From positions 20,297,001-20,361,000 of the forward strand of contig CM044311.1 in assembly GCA_024291935.2 (NCBI GenBank): 64,000 nt of DNA, given 5' to 3'. Shown here one piece after another: positions 1-11,364 of the stretch. The DNA comes from Okapia johnstoni (lineage: Eukaryota > Chordata > Mammalia > Artiodactyla > Giraffidae). Numbering within the stretch: the stretch's first letter is position 1; each line of letters opens with the position of its first letter. The notes beneath the pieces are model-generated. The model had not been told where the DNA came from, did not search any database, and worked only from the letters and a program-made list of their open reading frames with translations. The translations under genes and the position numbers were made by a program.

Positions 1-235
1 CCCTTTTTTTTTGTACTGGCATTTTGTTTGGTTATACTGGGTATGAAAGAGAAGATCATTTGCTTTTAAAAGATAAGGGCTTGTCACACTTTGCAGTAAT
101 CACAGTAATTTTCCTTTGAGCAAAAATCATCAATGAATGATAAAATTAGAGAGTAAAAGTTTAAGTGAAATTAGAATATTTATATGGTCTCAAAGTACGT
201 CCACTTAAGGACTTATTAACTGTAAGTTTGAAAAA
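1..235. other. Unassigned AT-rich intergenic sequence
   Basis: No ORF, repeat family or motif is recognised. A short T-tract lies at the very start. Confidence 0.5.
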
Positions 236-352
236 GTGTTAGTCGTTCAGTTGTGTCTGACTCTTAACAATCCTATGAATCATAACCTGCCAGGCACCTC
301 TGTCCATGAAATTCTCCAGGCAAGAATACTGGAGTCGGTAGCCATTCCTATG
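236..352 (-). mobile_element. Bov-A SINE fragment
   Basis: The reverse strand carries the BovB-derived tail and middle of a Bov-tA/Bov-A SINE: the 'gtcgttcag...gtctgactctt' terminus followed by 'ctccaggcaagaatactgg'. The tRNA-derived head is missing, so the copy is 5'-truncated. It is fairly diverged from the family. Confidence 0.8.
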
Positions 353-1010
353 TTAATTACAAAGGGTATAAATATTAACTTTACAGTGAAGAAAGCTGGC
401 AGGCAAAATATTAAACAAGTAATCAAAGTTAGCATCAGCTTAATGGGACAAATGAATATTATGTGCCTCTCAACTTGATGCACTGAGAGGAACTTCCATT
501 ATTTATAGATATTATTGCCAAAAGTATATAATCTGAATCTATGAAAAAAATCAGACAAGTGCACACTGAGGCACATTCTACAAAGCAACTAGGTTTAACT
601 CTTCAAAAGTGTTAAGACAAAAGCAAGCCTGAGGACCAGTTCTGTCCTTAACAGACCTGCAATTATATGTGTGTGATGCAGTATTGGATCATGAATAGAA
701 AAATATCAATATGCAATTTTATGACTTTGATCATCATACATTTTATATGAGAAAATATATTTTGTTTTAGAAAATATAAATCGAAGTATTTAGAGTTAAA
801 AGAGCATGTCTCTGAAAATTGTATTCAATATTTTCAGGAAAAAAAAATTGAGAAAGGAAGATAATAAAGCAAGTGTGCAAAATGAACTTATGTGAGAATT
901 TGAGAAAGCTATAGGAAGATTGCTTGGATTATTTTTACAACTTTTATTGTAAGTCAGCTATTACTACAAAAATGTTTAAAAAATAAAATAATGGCAAAAA
1001 GATTGAGTAG
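353..1010. other. Unassigned AT-rich intergenic sequence
   Basis: Stop codons are frequent in all frames and no repeat family is recognised. Confidence 0.5.
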
Positions 1011-1243
1011 GAACTTTATTGTTGTGGTTCAGTCGCTAAGTCATGTCCAACTCTTTGTGACATCATGAACCGCACCACATCAGGCTTCTCTGTCCATCGC
1101 TATCTCCCTGAGTTTATTCAAACTCAGGTCCATTGAATCAGTGATGCCATCCAAACATCTCATCCTCTGTTGCTCCCTTCTCCTCTTGCCCTCGATTTTT
1201 CCCAGTATCAGGGTCATTTCAATGAGTCAGCTCTTTTCATCAG

Positions 1244-1515
1244 TTCAGTTCAGTTCAATCGTGTCTGACTCTTTGTGACCCCATATAGTCCATGGAATTC
1301 TCCAGGCCAGAATACTGGAATGAGTAGCCTTTTGGATCTTCCTAACCCAGGGATTGAACCCAGGTCTGCCACATTGCAGGTGGATTCTTTACCAGCTGAG
1401 CCACAAAGGAAGCCCAAGAATACTGGAGTGAGTAGCCTATCCTTTTTCCAATGGATCTTCCCGACCCAGGAATCAAACCGGGGTCTCCTTTACCAACTGA
1501 GCTATGAGGGAAGCC
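1244..1515 (-). mobile_element. Bov-A2 dimeric SINE nested in BovB
   Basis: Two tandem Bov-A units in antisense, each ending in a 'gagccac/gagctat ... ggaagccc' head. BovB sequence resumes exactly after the element, and catcag is repeated at both edges (1238-1243 and 1516-1521). The SINE is therefore younger than the BovB. Confidence 0.85.
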
Positions 1516-1829
1516 CATCAGGAGGTCAAATTACTGGAGCTTCAGCTTTAGTATTAGCCCTTCCAATGAATATTCCAGACTGATTTCCTTTAGGATTTAC
1601 TGGTTTAATCTCCTTGCTGTCCAAAGGACTCTTAAGAGTCTTCTCCAGCACCACAGTTTGAAAGCAACACTTTTTCAGTGCTGCACCTTCTTTATGGTCC
1701 AACTCTTACATCCATATATGACTGCTGGAAAAATCATAGCTTTGATAGACAGATCTTTGTCAGCAAAATGATGTCTCTGTTTTTTAATATGCTGTCAAGG
1801 TTTGTCATAGTTGTACTTCCAAGGAACAC

Positions 1830-1862
1830 GTTTTTTTTTGTTTTTTGTTTTTTGTTTTTTAA
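1830..1862. repeat. T-rich low-complexity expansion inside BovB
   Basis: A run of T interrupted by G about every seven bases sits where related BovB copies have only a few bases. It looks like a local microsatellite expansion of a short T tract within the element. Confidence 0.8.
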
Positions 1863-2129
1863 TTTCATGGCTGCAGTCACCATCTACATTGATTTTGGCG
1901 CCCAAGAAAATGAAATCTGACACTGTTTCCACATTTTGCTCATCTATTTGCCATGCAGTGATAGGATCAGATGCCGTGATCTTAGATTTTTGAATGCTGA
2001 GTTTTAAGCCAGCTTTTTCACTCTCCTCTTTCACCTTCATCAAGAGGCTCTTTAGTTCCTCTTCACTTTCTGCCACTAAAGTGTTATCATCTGCATATCT
2101 GAGGTTGTTGATATTTCTCCCAGAACTTT

Positions 2130-3945
2130 GAGATAATGTCAAAGGGGAGATTAATAATTTAAAAATTCCCATAAAGAAAAATCCAAGCCCAGACAGTTTT
2201 ACTGGGGAATTTTGCCAGATATTTAAAGAAGAACTAAAACCGATCCTCCACAAGCACTTCCAAAAATAAAAATAAGAAATGTTTCAAAACTCATTCTATC
2301 AGTCCATTGTTACCCTGATAGCAAAACCATATAAAGACATAACAAGAATATTACAGAACATTTCTATGAATATAGACACCAAAACTTCCAGTACAGCAGT
2401 AGTAAGCCACATTCAGCAACATATAAAAAAATCTGTATACAATGACCGAGTTGAGACTTATTCTGGAATGTAACACTGGATCATGATACAAAAATTAATC
2501 AATTATTATATTAATATAATACAGGAGAAATACACATAATCATCACAGTAGATGCAAGAAAAACAGCTGACAAAATTCATCACCTTTACAGGATAAAAGC
2601 TAACAAGCTAGGAACAGAAGAAGACTTCCTTAACTTGATAAAAATAATCTACAAAAATCATTGCTAACTTCTTTTTTTATGGTAAACTATTCAATACTTT
2701 TAACCAAGACAAGGGATAAGACAAATAATTTTGTTCTTGCCATTTTTAATCAGTATAGAGTTTATAAGCAGGTTAATTAGGGAAGAAATTGAAATGAAAG
2801 ACTTTCAACTTTGAAAAAAAAAAAAGCAAAACTATCTCTATTTGTAGATGACAAGATGCTGTATATGGAAGATTCTAAGGAATGCACACACTTGTATGAG
2901 GATTAAATTAATTCAGCAAGGTTGCATGATACAAAATAAGTATACAATAATTAATAGCAAGTAGCAAGCAGAAAGTAAGAAAACACTTCCATATAACAAA
3001 TAAAAAATAATTTAAAAAGAGAGAGTAGCATTAAAACACATATATTTCCATAAGTAAAATTAGATAGCTGGTGGAAAATTGCTGTATGATGCAGGGAGAT
3101 CAAATCCCATCTATGTGATAATCTAGAGAGGTGGGATGGTGTGAGAGGTGGAAGAGAGGTCCAAGAAAGACGGGACATATGGATACTTATGGTGGATTCA
3201 TGTTGATATATGGCAGGAAAACAATTACTCTCCAATTAAAAATTATAAGTTTAAATAATAAAAAATAGATTTAACAAAAGAAGTGCAACACTCATACAGT
3301 GAAAATTATAAAACATTGATGATGGAAATTAGAGAAGACCCGTATAAATAAAAGATATCTTGTGTTTATGAATTGGAAGACTTGATATTGTTAAGATGTT
3401 GTTAATAATTTTCAAATGGCTCTTCAGATTTGATATCATATAAAATCATAGCTATTTTTTGTGGCAATAATTGGTAAGTTGATTCTAAAATTCATATGGA
3501 AATTCAAAGGTTTCAGAAGAGCCAAAACAAGGTTGAATCAGAAAATGAATTGGAAGACTCGTATTTCTCAATTTTAAAAATTACTATAAAGCTACTGTAA
3601 TCAAGACAATGTAATGCTGGCATAAGGATAGACATATTAGACCATTTGAAAAAATCAGGAGTCTATAAAGAAGCATAACTGTTTATGACCAATTGACTTT
3701 CAACAGGATGTCAAGACAATAAATAATGGGAGAAACAGTCTTTTTAACAAATGACACTGGGGCATCTGAATATCCCCATGCAAAAGAAAGAAGTTAGACC
3801 TCAGTCTTATAACATTTACAAAAGGTAGATCGAGATGGATCAAAGAATTAAGTGTAAGTGATAAAACTATAAAACTAAAAAAAAAAAAAAAATAGGTGCA
3901 AACCTTTGTGACCTGGGATTGGATGCCAGTTTCTTGAGTAGAATT

Positions 3946-3950
<5 letters not shown>
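2130..3950 (+). mobile_element. Degenerate LINE-1, ORF2 portion
   Basis: Several segments line up with mammalian L1 ORF2: the 'aatattacagaacatttctatgaatatagac' region, the RT active-site region near 2840-2860 (tttgtagatgacaagatg, i.e. FVDD for F/YADD), and the C-terminal part from about 3265. Stops and indels are frequent and there is no usable ORF. A separate, younger L1 3' end interrupts it at about 3012-3262. Confidence 0.8.
3012..3262 (+). mobile_element. Bovine-type L1 3' UTR fragment nested in older L1
   Basis: It carries the bovine L1 3'-UTR signature: a purine-rich 'gaggtgggatggtgtgagaggtgg' stretch, then 'gattcatgttgatatatggca', then 'ctccaattaaaaa' and an A-rich tail. L1 ORF2 similarity resumes on both sides, so it is a separate insertion. 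It is 5'-truncated to about 250 bp. Confidence 0.75.
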
Positions 3951-3999
<49 letters not shown>

Positions 4000-4012
4000 T
4001 ATATATATATGC
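3951..4012. repeat. (TA)n/(CA)n microsatellite
   Basis: About 20 TA units followed by a short CA run and more TA, inside the L1 relic. Confidence 0.95.
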
Positions 4013-4990
4013 AAAACTGATTGTATTGTTGAGTTGTAAGAGTTCATTTCATATTTCTGAAGACAATAACTGTGACCTTTAGCATCTTTTGTGTGCTTAT
4101 TAGCCATCTGTATATCTTTATTGAAGAAATATCTATTCAAATACCATAATTAAAACAATAGATCTAGATTTGAATTAAAATTTCTCCAAGGAATACATCT
4201 ATTTATGTATATATCTGTATCTGTATTTGTATATACATAGCTTACGAGCAGTGATAAGAAGTTCAGGATCATTAACCATTAAGAGAATGCAAAACAGAAC
4301 CACAAAGACATACAACTTCATAGTAGCTAGGATAGCTGTAATCAAGCATTAAGTGTAATGATGTTGTGTAGACATAGGAATAGTCATAAAATGTAAATAA
4401 GAATACTCATAAAATGTAAAATGATTTAGCCTCTATAGAAAAGAGTTGGTCAGTTCCTAATAAATGTGAAGGCATGATATGGCTCAGAACGTCTATACTA
4501 GTTGATATACACTCAAAATAAACAAACTCTCATAAAATATGTATATGAATACTCACAACAGCATTAATCATAATAGCAAACAACAGCGAAAACAACATAA
4601 ATATCAATTAACTGATAACTGTATAAACAAAATGTAATATAGCATACAATGGAATGTTACCCATGAAAAGAAATGGAATATTGATACATGCTACACTATA
4701 GATGAATAACAAAACATTATGCTAAGTGAAAGAAGACATGCAAAAGGCCACTTACTATGTGAGTTCACTTATAAAATGTTCAGAATTAGATTCAGGAAGA
4801 AAGAAAATAGGTGAGTGATTCATCCTTGCCACTAGGAAGAGTTCCCCATCTTTATGGGGAATAAAAGCTACCAAGTATTTTTCTTTTTTTTTATTACAGG
4901 TGGTGAAAGTACGCTAAAATTAGTGATTATTGCATAATACCATGAATATACTATAAACCATAAATGATACGTTTTAAAAGAATGAATTGT
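4013..4990 (+). mobile_element. L1 3' region with a local inverted segment
   Basis: From about 4175 the + strand follows the L1 ORF2 C-terminus and 3' UTR, including 'ggaatgttacccatgaaaagaaatgg' and 'attatgctaagtgaaagaag'. The segment at about 4080-4140 is L1 in antisense and covers the same consensus stretch as the sense copy at about 4170-4200. The order of pieces at 4020-4140 is rearranged. Boundaries are by eye. Confidence 0.6.
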
Positions 4991-5006
4991 GTAGCATGCA
5001 AATTAT

Positions 5007-5566
5007 TAGTTCAGTCCAGTAGCTCAGTCACGTCCGATTATTTGTGACCCATGGACTGCAGCATGCCAGGCTTCCCTGTCCATCACCAACTCCTGGAGCT
5101 TGCTCAGACTCATGTCCATCGAGTCAGTGATGCCATCCAACCATCTCATTCTCTGTCTTTCCCTGCTCCTCCTGCCTTCAATCTTTCTCAGCATCAGGGT
5201 CTTTTCCAATGAGTCAGTTCTTAGCATCAGGTGGCCAAACCATTGGAGTTTCAGCTTCAGTATCAGTCCTCCCAATGAATATTCAGGACTGATTTCCTTT
5301 AGGATGGACTGGCTTGATCTCCTTGCAGTCAAACCAGAGTTTGACTGCAAGGGACTCTCAAGAGTCTTCTTCAACACCGCAGTTCAAAAGCATCAATTAT
5401 TTGGTGCTCAGCTTTCTTTATAGTCCAACTCTCACATATGTACATGGCTACTGGAAAATCCATAGCTTTGACTAGATGAACCTTTGTCAACACAGTAATA
5501 TCTTTGCATTTTAATATGCTGTCTATTTTGGTCATAGCTTTTCTCCCAAGAAGCATCTTTTAATTT
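5007..5566 (-). mobile_element. BovB LINE 3' end with 12-bp TSD
   Basis: Antisense BovB from its 3' terminus to the 'cttttaatttcatg' region. It is flanked by perfect copies of catgcaaattat at 4995-5006 and 5567-5578; the first four bases may also belong to BovB. The RT C-terminal frame is readable in pieces, in two frames. An extra stretch at 5322-5351 forms a perfect 12-bp palindrome absent from related copies. Confidence 0.92.
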
Positions 5567-5579
5567 CATGCAAATTATA

Positions 5580-6430
5580 TATCAATATAAAAATTAATAA
5601 TAAAATAAAATGAAACCAGCCTCTCTCTCTGGAGTAAAGAACCACCAAGTCAATCCAAATGGAGAATGCAGTGTGTAACAGGATGGAAAGACCTCAGAGC
5701 GGAGATGAGCAGGACTCTCTTGATAGGTCAGACAGGTGTCAGAGATGGGGAATGACAGCAGCCAATACTCAGTCCTGAGAAAGCCTGGAATACATGACAC
5801 CTGGTCCGAGGCCTGAATCAGTGGGAGCGTCCCATTCCCACTTGTGAGCTGATAGTTGTTGCAATGACAAAGGAGTCCCAACTAGACCTTGGGTCACTGG
5901 GCCATTGAGTGTGAAGAATGAGGGCAACAATTGCAAACCAATGCATGAGGAGGGGTCTCCTTGACTCAAGAATGTGGGTGCATAGAAAGTAGTTCACATC
6001 TTCAGCACCTCAGCTTTGAGTCATGGAGCCACAATGATTTAGGACCTTGAATTACTATTGCACCCGCATTGGACAAGATTCCATCTGTTTAAGCAAAGCC
6101 CAGTGATGTCCCAAAGGAGAATGGACAGAGTGGTCAGCAGCCTTCCTACATGTGATTTTCTACTTGATCTTGATATTGAAGAGAAGATGTGTAGACTAAT
6201 GTTCCACATTTTTTGAATAAGAAATGCTCATTACTCTGATTTCCAGGTCATTGTAGAAGGTCTGTGCACCTATAGAAAAGTTTTCAAACTCTCTGGAAAT
6301 TTTGTAGATTAGATCATTTTGCTATATTTCAGGATTCTAAATGTAAACTGGTTACTATCATATGATAACACTGAGTTAAAAAAATTCTGTTATAAATGTC
6401 TTCAAAAAAAATCACAGAAGAGAAACATCT
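5580..6430. other. Unassigned segment, locally GC-richer
   Basis: Positions 5610-6180 are visibly richer in G+C than their surroundings and match no repeat I recognise. No reading frame longer than about 95 codons is present and none resembles a known protein. It may be unique sequence, a decayed LTR, or a regulatory segment; the sequence alone does not say. Confidence 0.4.
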
Positions 6431-6446
6431 TCTCAAAAGAATTTTG

Positions 6447-6822
6447 GAAATTAAATTGTTAAAGTATCACCTCTTAAAACAATATCATGAGCATCATACC
6501 CACATTTGTTCAGTGGGTTGAAGGAGTGTAGCAGAAAGTCTCCACAACAAGAAAAATAGATTCAGTGACAGACTGATTGTATTTGAAAGACACATTTGAA
6601 TTATAACCATTGTTCTGTGTGTGCGCTTTAGTCCTCACTATATATATATAGTTGACAATTCTAAATTGTTTTTGAAATAGTGAATATCTAGATGATCTGA
6701 AGTACCTGATGTGTTAACAGTAGAGTTAGTAAAATAAAATGTTTTTCTGAATCTTTTTGGTAAAAGCTTGTATGAAAAAAAATATATATACATACACACA
6801 CACACAAATATATATATACACA

Positions 6823-6858
<36 letters not shown>

Positions 6859-8335
6859 CATATATATAATATTATAATATCTTGGAAATGGAGTAGCCAA
6901 ATATCCTTGTTGAGACATACCAAGTTATTTTTACACTGTTTGGGAGAGGAAGGAGGGTAATAAAATGCAAAGAGCTCTCTACCTATATGTTTATAGAGCG
7001 ACAAGGCTAACCATTATCCACTGTGGTCTACGCTTTATATTTTGCTTTGCTGTGTATACAATGTATAAGCATTGGCTTGACACCTCAGGAGTTTCTTGGG
7101 TGTAATCTAAAGCTAACCCCCGCATATGGAGGCCAAGGAAAGATCACAAAAAGAGAAAGGTCAATTCTGATTAGTAGATGTTAGGTTTAATAAGCAAAGG
7201 AACTTGCATACAACATTTGTCTTGGGCAACCACCAAATGAGTAGATCTCTACACCTACCATCAGAATCTTAACAGTTTCATAGAGGCTTAACTGCTCAGT
7301 TACATATACCATCCAGATGGTCTTAACATTACATTACTTTCTCAAGAGTTTGTCTATGAAACTGGCTCCTAGTGTGGGACTGGTGAGGAGAATATACATT
7401 CCAAGGACAGGGAAGAGGGAAAGGTGTCCTCAGCTGCTTGATACAGCTGATACGTCAACTGGTGGTCACAACCTCCTGATGACCTCCTCCAACAAAAAAG
7501 TGAACAGATGAATAAGACATTTACAACATTTAACATTCATAAATTTCAAGGAGTTTGCCAGGAAATGGCAAAAGTAGCCAAAATTCATAGGCAAGAGTGT
7601 ATGTGGAAGTGAAATTGTTAAAATCATCTCATGCTGAGCTGATGGAACTGAAAACAGAGGGAGTTCTTGGCCTAAATGCTATTTAAAAGTCACATTTAGA
7701 TTATAGCCTCTGCTATCTGGGTGCACTTTATTCAACCTATCTCTGTTTATAGTAAACTAATTTGAGTTCTTATTTGAAACATTTATTCTTTCTAGACATT
7801 TAGAAGTATACAGAATAGAAAATGCATAAAATGTGATTTGTGTGTGTGAATTCATAGGAATTATTGTATTGGGGACGTGGAATAGTATAACATTCTCTTA
7901 AAGCAGTATGCTGACTGTTCACTGGTCTTAGGGGAGGAAATGTGGATGGAATGTTCTATGTTTTTGAGTTCAGATGATCTAACTATTGTTCTATTTGTGC
8001 TTTTATTTAATATTTTGTGTGGATAAAAGGGAAGATAAAACTTAAGTTCCAAAAGTATGTGAAAGGTACAGGTGAAAAAAAAGCTTTATAAATCCCAATT
8101 TGTTAATTTATAGGGAGGACTGTCATCCCTAGAGGTGGATAACAATCCTTTTGGATACATATGCATTTCTGTATTTGGTCATCAGGATGATGGAGGAGGG
8201 TGAAGAGGATGGACAAAAGGGAGGGCCCCTTACTAGTCTTTTCTTATCTAGAAGGCAGTTTTAGAACATAACTAATGTTCTATATGTGTGTTTTTTTAAG
8301 TTCTTATGTTTGTTGTGGACAAAATTTATTACTTT
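6447..8335 (+). repeat. Diverged reiterated module, about four copies
   Basis: A core near 6605-6630 (attgttctgtgtgtgcgct) recurs in altered form near 7706, 7988 and 8274. The last three are spaced about 282-286 bp apart. The first two copies also align across about 190-250 bp (6447-6695 with 7608-7800), including 'aaattgttaaa', 'cacattt..attata' and the closing 'tctaga'. Similarity is low, roughly two-thirds by eye. It could be an old tandem duplication or several copies of one interspersed repeat. Confidence 0.4.
6778..6870. repeat. Compound (AT)n/(AC)n microsatellite
   Basis: Alternating TA, CA and TA runs. The short reading frames over it are low-complexity Tyr/Ile/Thr/His artefacts. Confidence 0.95.
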
Positions 8336-8364
8336 TCAGTTTATTCTTCATTTAATAACTTCCA

Positions 8365-8640
8365 AGTTTTTCTTTAATTATAGGATGATTGCTTTACAAT
8401 AATGTGTTGGTTTTTGCCATACATCAACATGAATCAGACATAAGTATGCATACGTTCCCTCCCTCTTGAACCTCCTTCCCACTTCCCACCCCATCTCACC
8501 CTTCTAAATTATCACAGAGCACTGGTTTTGAGTCATACAGCAAATTCCTACTGGCTATCTATTTCACCTATGGTAATATATATATTCTTCAATGCGACCC
8601 TCTCAATTTGTCCCACACTCGCCAAGTTTTTAAGATATTT
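8365..8640 (-). mobile_element. L1 3' UTR, antisense
   Basis: Reads as the complement of a bovine-type L1 3' UTR: 'ttgctttacaataatgtgttgg', 'catacatcaacatgaatcag', then a C-rich 'cctccttcccacttcccacccc' block and 'ctactggctatctatttc'. It is 5'-truncated and diverged. Confidence 0.8.
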
Positions 8641-9396
8641 CCAGGTGACAATACAGGATGAAAAGTAGAGCTAGTACATTAACAAATTTGTAAATAATTT
8701 TCAGATATGTTTGAAAGACAAGATGCATCTTGGCTATGTAGACCTCTGTAGACCTCTTTTCTGCAGTGTAGAACAGAGTTGTCTATAGGGGTGTCAGTGG
8801 AGGAGCAGATTGTTCTTAAAAACATTTTGGTGATGACCGTCCATGAGTGTGTATGTCTCATATGGTTGTGAGAACATAACTTTATGTTAACATTTTAATA
8901 GTATGTACCTAATAATGGATTTTCTTAGAAGCATTAAACAAAGTAAAAATAGACTCTATGAAGTTATGCAATGGATTTTCCAGTTAGCTGTTTGACTCTC
9001 TGGAAGAAAGAGTAGATAGAGAAGAAATAGCCACCAGATGATGTTAATGAGATGACTTATTCAAAATAAACCCAGACATAAGTAGATAATCTATGCATAA
9101 GACATGGAGTATGTGAAGGTGATGGAAATCACATAATGATTTCTTACAAAGAGCATACAATTCCACCACAGTTTCATCACACCATAAGCGTTGTCAGATT
9201 TTTTATGGTATTTCTAATTTTAATGTAACTTTATCAAAAGAGAAATACACATATATTATTGATCCAGTTACACAAAGCATCAGAAGTACTTGAAAATTAG
9301 ATGCAGTAAGGTTTTAATTATTCATAGGCAGCGCATGCAGACATACCATGATTTCTTAAAAAAATGAAACTGTAAAATTTAGAGGTGAATTTAGTA
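8641..9396. other. Unassigned AT-rich intergenic sequence
   Basis: No coding signal. A short tandem doublet (tgtagacctc repeated) occurs near 8739-8757. Confidence 0.5.
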
Positions 9397-9411
9397 AAAA
9401 TCATCTCATAA

Positions 9412-9594
9412 TGAATCAGGGCACTCAAAGTTGGTACTCTGGAATAACCCAGAGGGATGGGGTGGACAGGGAGGTGAGAGGGGAGTTCACAATGGGGGCA
9501 CATGTACACCCGTGGCTGATTCATGTCAATGTATGGCAAAAGCCAGCACAATATTGTAATTATCCTCCAATTAAAATAAGTAAATTAACTTAAG
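9412..9594 (+). mobile_element. Bovine-type L1 3' end with TSD
   Basis: A severely 5'-truncated L1 (about 183 bp) with the 3'-UTR signature 'ggtggacagggaggtgagag', 'gctgattcatgtcaatgtat' and 'cctccaattaaaataa'. It is flanked by aaaatcatctcataa (9397-9411) and aaaatcaactcataa (9595-9609), a 15-bp duplication with one mismatch. Confidence 0.85.
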
Positions 9595-9609
9595 AAAATC
9601 AACTCATAA

Positions 9610-10400
9610 CGTACAAAACCAGGTGGCAAGGCCATTAGCAAAAGCCCCTACCTGGCACACCACCCTGAGATTCCCTGATATTACAGTGTTTATCCTTATG
9701 GGAAACATTGTGATTAATTGATTGTGCTCATTGTTTTGATAATTAAGAAAAGTGTCCCAAAGCCCTTGTGGTTTTTCCACAAAATAAGCTGTGTATCTGC
9801 AAGAAAGGAGAACCAAAAGTCATGTCTGTAGACCAGGATAGAATTTTTTTGTTTAGAATTAAAATTTGATGTTTCCACCACCCCTCCAGTGGAATCTGTT
9901 GAAAACTTCAGCACCCCTTCCAATTAGAGAATTAAAGGAGTCAAGGGGACTACTTGGCCAATCATTTCTGATTTGAATAGAGTAAGAAGAGGAGGAAACT
10001 GGAGCTTCACTCTTTGCTGGAAGCAAAGGCTTATTGGCTTCAATCCTCACCATAAGCAAAGCCAGCCCTGAGTTTAGTGATATTATCAACTTAGGGATGT
10101 TATCTGACTTAAGCAGAGATCCAAGCATTTCTTGACACTGCATCTGGTATGGAATTATGTATTTAAAATTCTTAATTTCACTTTAGCTACATCTGTTTCA
10201 TGGTTTCCTGAAATTTCTGATATATTCCAATTGACAAAAAATAACAAAATTAAGTATGTTTTGGTAACAAAATTAAGTCTGTCCAAGTAACAGAATGCCT
10301 AATAACTTATTTTTAACTCATGGCACATGAATTAACTTTAACCTATCTTTCAATTACTTTAAAGAATATACAAAATGTTTGTGTTTGTAATAGGTCTGTT
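9610..10400. other. Unassigned intergenic sequence
   Basis: No recognised repeat or exon. A short imperfect doublet, taacaaaattaagt, occurs at about 10242 and 10266. Confidence 0.5.
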
Positions 10401-10404
10401 GGAC

Positions 10405-10615
10405 TTCCCAAGTGGCACTGTGGTAAAGAATCCTCCTGCCAAAGCAGGAGATGCAAGAGATGTGACTTCAAACCATGGGTCAGGAATATTCCCTGGAGAG
10501 GGAAATGGCAATCCACTCTAATATTCTCGCTTGGAAAATTCCATGGACAGAAGAGTCTGGCAGGCTACAGTCCTTGGGGTCACAAAAAGGTTATACAGGA
10601 CTGAGCAACTGAGCA
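10405..10615 (+). mobile_element. Bov-tA SINE
   Basis: A tRNA-derived head ('cttcccaagtggcactgtgg...'), a middle 'ggaaatggcaatccactc', and the BovB-related tail 'ctacagtccttggggtcac...gactgagcaactgagc'. Nearly full length and diverged. Confidence 0.88.
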
Positions 10616-10848
10616 TGGACAGGCAATATGTTTGTTATTTTAGAGAAAAGGCCAATAAAAGGAAAGATTCAAGGTAAAAAGAAACTGTGCTTAAGTGATC
10701 AGCGACAGGAAATTTATAAAATAAATAAGCAAAATATATAATTGATTGTACTGTTCTCAGAAAAATTTTGATGCTGTTCTTGAAAGTAGAATTAAAAATG
10801 CGTAACTGATCAGTAGATCTCTAGCAGTCTAGGAGAAAGCATCTATAC

Positions 10849-10962
10849 TACTGGAGTGGGTTGCCATTTTCTTCTCCAGGAGATCTTCTTGACCCAGGGA
10901 TCAAACCCTTCCTCCTGCATTGCAGGCAGATTCTTTACCACTGAGCCACCTGGGAAGCTCTC
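10849..10962 (-). mobile_element. Bov-A SINE head fragment
   Basis: Antisense of the tRNA-derived head and middle only ('tggagtgggttgccattttc' to 'gagccacctgggaag'). The BovB-derived tail is absent. Confidence 0.85.
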
Positions 10963-11107
10963 CTAGTAAATTAATCTAAAATTAACTGAATACAAACGTT
11001 TATCTATGCTGAAATTTCTCAAGATTCAACAGTAGATATTTATGATGAATTGTCAAAATCTCTAAGGCTCTATAAAATCTTGATTTTATGTATATTCTGT
11101 ATATAGA

Positions 11108-11330
11108 GAGGCTCTTCTCAAGTGGCATTACTGGTAAAGATCTGTGTCTGCCAATGCAGGGGGTGTAAGAGACAGTTTAGATCTCTGGGTCAGGAAGATC
11201 CGCTGGAGAGGGCAATGGCAATCTACTCCAGTATTCTTGCCTGGAGAATCGCAAGGACAGAGGAGCTTGGTGGACTACAGTCCATGGGGCTGCAAAGAGT
11301 CAGACATGACTGAAGTAACTTAGCACTCAG
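11108..11330 (+). mobile_element. Bov-tA SINE
   Basis: Nearly full-length sense copy ending 'gactgaagtaacttagcac'. Short TA/GA runs adjoin both ends (tatatagagag at 11100-11110 and about 11339-11350) and may be remnants of the target duplication. Confidence 0.88.
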
Positions 11331-11364
11331 GCATGCATATATATAGAGAGAGAGATAAATAGAA

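Larger units (their letters stand above)
1018..2122 (-). mobile_element. BovB LINE (RTE clade) 3' portion, split by a SINE
   Basis: This is the antisense of the BovB 3' end. From position 1018 rightward it reads the 3' terminus, then the C-terminal part of the RT ORF back to the YADD region (a degenerate form lies near 2085-2100). A Bov-A2 SINE divides it at 1244-1515. The heptamer gaacttt occurs at 1011-1017 and 2123-2129 and is a plausible target-site duplication. The ORF is broken by stops, and by a T/G-rich expansion at 1830-1862. Confidence 0.9.

Noticed and set aside
3700..4140. 146-codon minus-strand frame
   Set aside because: It crosses a TA/CA microsatellite and antisense L1, and shows no family resemblance.
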